Assembly (NCBI GenBank): GCA_050946255.1
Contig: JBMNUL010000137.1
Coordinates: 1-6,986, forward strand
Length of the DNA: 6,986 nucleotides
From: JBMNUL01 sp050946255
Lineage (GTDB): Bacteria; Actinomycetota; Coriobacteriia; Coriobacteriales; CADBOM01
Direction of reading: 5' to 3'
The position numbers and the translations under genes were made by a program. The first letter of the stretch is position 1; every line of letters starts with the position of its first letter. Below, in pieces: positions 5,907-6,986 of the stretch. The notes beneath the pieces are model-generated. The model worked only from the letters and a program-made list of their open reading frames with translations. It searched no databases and was not told where the DNA came from.

Positions 5907-6986
5907 ATGCCAGACGCCAGAAGAAGCACAGCTGGCGGAACCTCAACTCCAAGCGAAGGTGGAATCTCCGGCAAGAATGCAGTTGATAACCTCACCAACG
6001 AGAATGCAGGAGAGACTTCCCCCGGTGGAAGCGCTGGAAAAAGCGAATCCGAAAGCTGCCTCACAAGGACGATTCCTCCAGAATTCGAAGAGGCATATGA
6101 GGAGTTCGGCACCTACCTCGCAATGGAGAAGGGCGCGTCCGACAACACCCTCGACGGTTACATGCGAGACGTGAGAAGATATTGCTCATTTCTGCACGAT
6201 TCGGGTCGAGGTGGCATAGACGAGGCAACCCGCGAGGACATCTCGAAATATCTGCAGCTGCTCTCGGACTATGGCTTTGCCTCGACATCGATGGAGCGCT
6301 CGCTCTCGGCAATCAAGGGATTCCACAAGTTCTGCGTGTCGGAGGACTATTCGAAGAAGGACCCCTCCTCCACCGTACCGCTCCCAAAGACTCCGAAGAA
6401 ACTCCCCGATGTGCTGAGCATCCAGGATGTCACCAAACTCCTCGACCAGAAGTTCGAGGACACCCCGCGGGGGCTGCGGGACCGTGCGATTCTCGAGGTG
6501 CTATATGGATGTGGCCTGAGAGTTTCCGAGCTGGTGGGCCTCGACATGCAGTTTCTCTACCTGAACGACGGGTTCGTGCAAGTTCTGGGGAAAGGCTCGA
6601 AGGAGAGGATATCCCCGATAAGCGGGACCGCCCTGGCGGCCCTAACCGAATATTTGGAGAGAGGAAGGATGCTGCTGCACCCAAAGAAGGTGGCGGTACC
6701 TCCAGATGGCATCGCAGTGTTCCTGAACGCCCGCGGCAGGAGGATCACAAGACAGGCAGTGTTCAACATCGTGGAGCAGTATGGCAGAAACGTCGGCATC
6801 GAGGGACTTCACCCGCACACGCTCCGGCACTCCTTCGCCACCCACATGCTGGAGGGAGGGGCAGACCTGCGCACTATCCAGGAAATTCTCGGACACAGCG
6901 ACATCTCCACCACGCAGATCTACACCCACGTGGACCGCGCCCACATCCGAGACGAGTACCTCACCTGCCATCCGAGAGCAAGACTC
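5907..6986 (+). CDS. xerD: Xer-type site-specific tyrosine recombinase (XerD-like), last residues outside window
   Basis: Xer enzymes cut and rejoin DNA through a 3'-phosphotyrosine link; XerC and XerD resolve chromosome dimers at dif. The frame is open for 360 codons to the right edge, ending HPRARL, close to the usual C-terminus. Residues 1-55 are a Ser/Gly-rich tail not found in E. coli XerD (298 residues). An N-terminal SAM-like core-binding domain follows (about 58-150). The catalytic domain has all expected residues: R205 (CGLRVSEL), K229 (GKGSKER), H304 and R307 (HTLRH), H330 (LGHSD) and the nucleophile Y339 (TQIYTHV). The ATG at 5907 is one base after the DUF3866 stop, with GGGGG 8 bases upstream; the next in-frame ATG (6123) would remove the first helix. 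XerD rather than XerC is a guess from the neighbour. A phage or integron integrase is less likely given the match to Xer. Confidence 0.93.
   Translation, partial: MPDARRSTAGGTSTPSEGGISGKNAVDNLTNENAGETSPGGSAGKSESESCLTRTIPPEFEEAYEEFGTYLAMEKGASDNTLDGYMRDVRRYCSFLHDSGRGGIDEATREDISKYLQLLSDYGFASTSMERSLSAIKGFHKFCVSEDYSKKDPSSTVPLPKTPKKLPDVLSIQDVTKLLDQKFEDTPRGLRDRAILEVLYGCGLRVSELVGLDMQFLYLNDGFVQVLGKGSKERISPISGTALAALTEYLERGRMLLHPKKVAVPPDGIAVFLNARGRRITRQAVFNIVEQYGRNVGIEGLHPHTLRHSFATHMLEGGADLRTIQEILGHSDISTTQIYTHVDRAHIRDEYLTCHPRARL

Noticed and set aside
5907..6986. Phage or integrative element integrase
   Set aside because: The catalytic domain matches the Xer pattern closely (HTLRHSFATH, LGHSDISTTQIYTHV), no att site or other mobile gene is visible, and the gene is coupled to DUF3866.

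Overview
The window looks like chromosomal DNA of a moderately high-GC Gram-positive bacterium. An actinobacterium is likely, perhaps of the Coriobacteriia: the division genes come in the order mraZ, rsmH, ftsL-like, ftsI; the division transpeptidase has a long cytoplasmic tail; and the neighbour pair is DUF3866 plus a Xer recombinase. The lineage is inferred from gene content and cannot be proved by eye.

Layout. Two divergent operons share a control region of about 600 bases (4075-4672). Leftward, on the minus strand, lies the start of the division and cell wall (dcw) cluster: mraZ (4074-3646), rsmH (3600-2614), an ftsL-like gene (2487-2017) and a class B penicillin-binding protein of the FtsI type (1914-1), which runs off the left edge before its KTG motif. 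Rightward, on the plus strand, lie a DUF3866 protein (4673-5905) and, one base later, a Xer-type tyrosine recombinase (5907 to the right edge), which lacks only its last few residues. No RNA gene, insertion sequence or CRISPR array was seen.

Control region. In front of mraZ is a good sigma-70-type promoter, TTGAAA-N17-TAGAAT. A series of TGGGR-like pentamers, partly at exact 10-base spacing, lies just upstream of its -35 element and in its spacer, which is what an MraZ autoregulatory operator should look like. Further right are an AT-rich stretch (about 38% GC over 4231-4430), a strong palindrome with a GAAC-N4-GTTC core resembling a Gram-positive LexA box, and five copies of a TGCAGGNTTG-like element spaced 20-21 bases apart, leading into the DUF3866 gene. 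Both first genes, mraZ and DUF3866, most likely start at TTG codons behind near-ideal Shine-Dalgarno sequences.

How the genes work together. The left operon supplies a transcriptional regulator (MraZ), a 16S rRNA methyltransferase (RsmH), a bitopic divisome protein (FtsL-like) and the septal transpeptidase (FtsI). The right operon supplies a protein of unknown function and a recombinase probably acting in chromosome dimer resolution at dif. Both concern the end of the cell cycle. The least ordinary items are the roughly 200-residue Arg/Asn/Gly/Ser/Tyr-rich tail of the transpeptidase, the 20-21 base repeat array, and the disordered tails that face each other across the DUF3866/xer junction.
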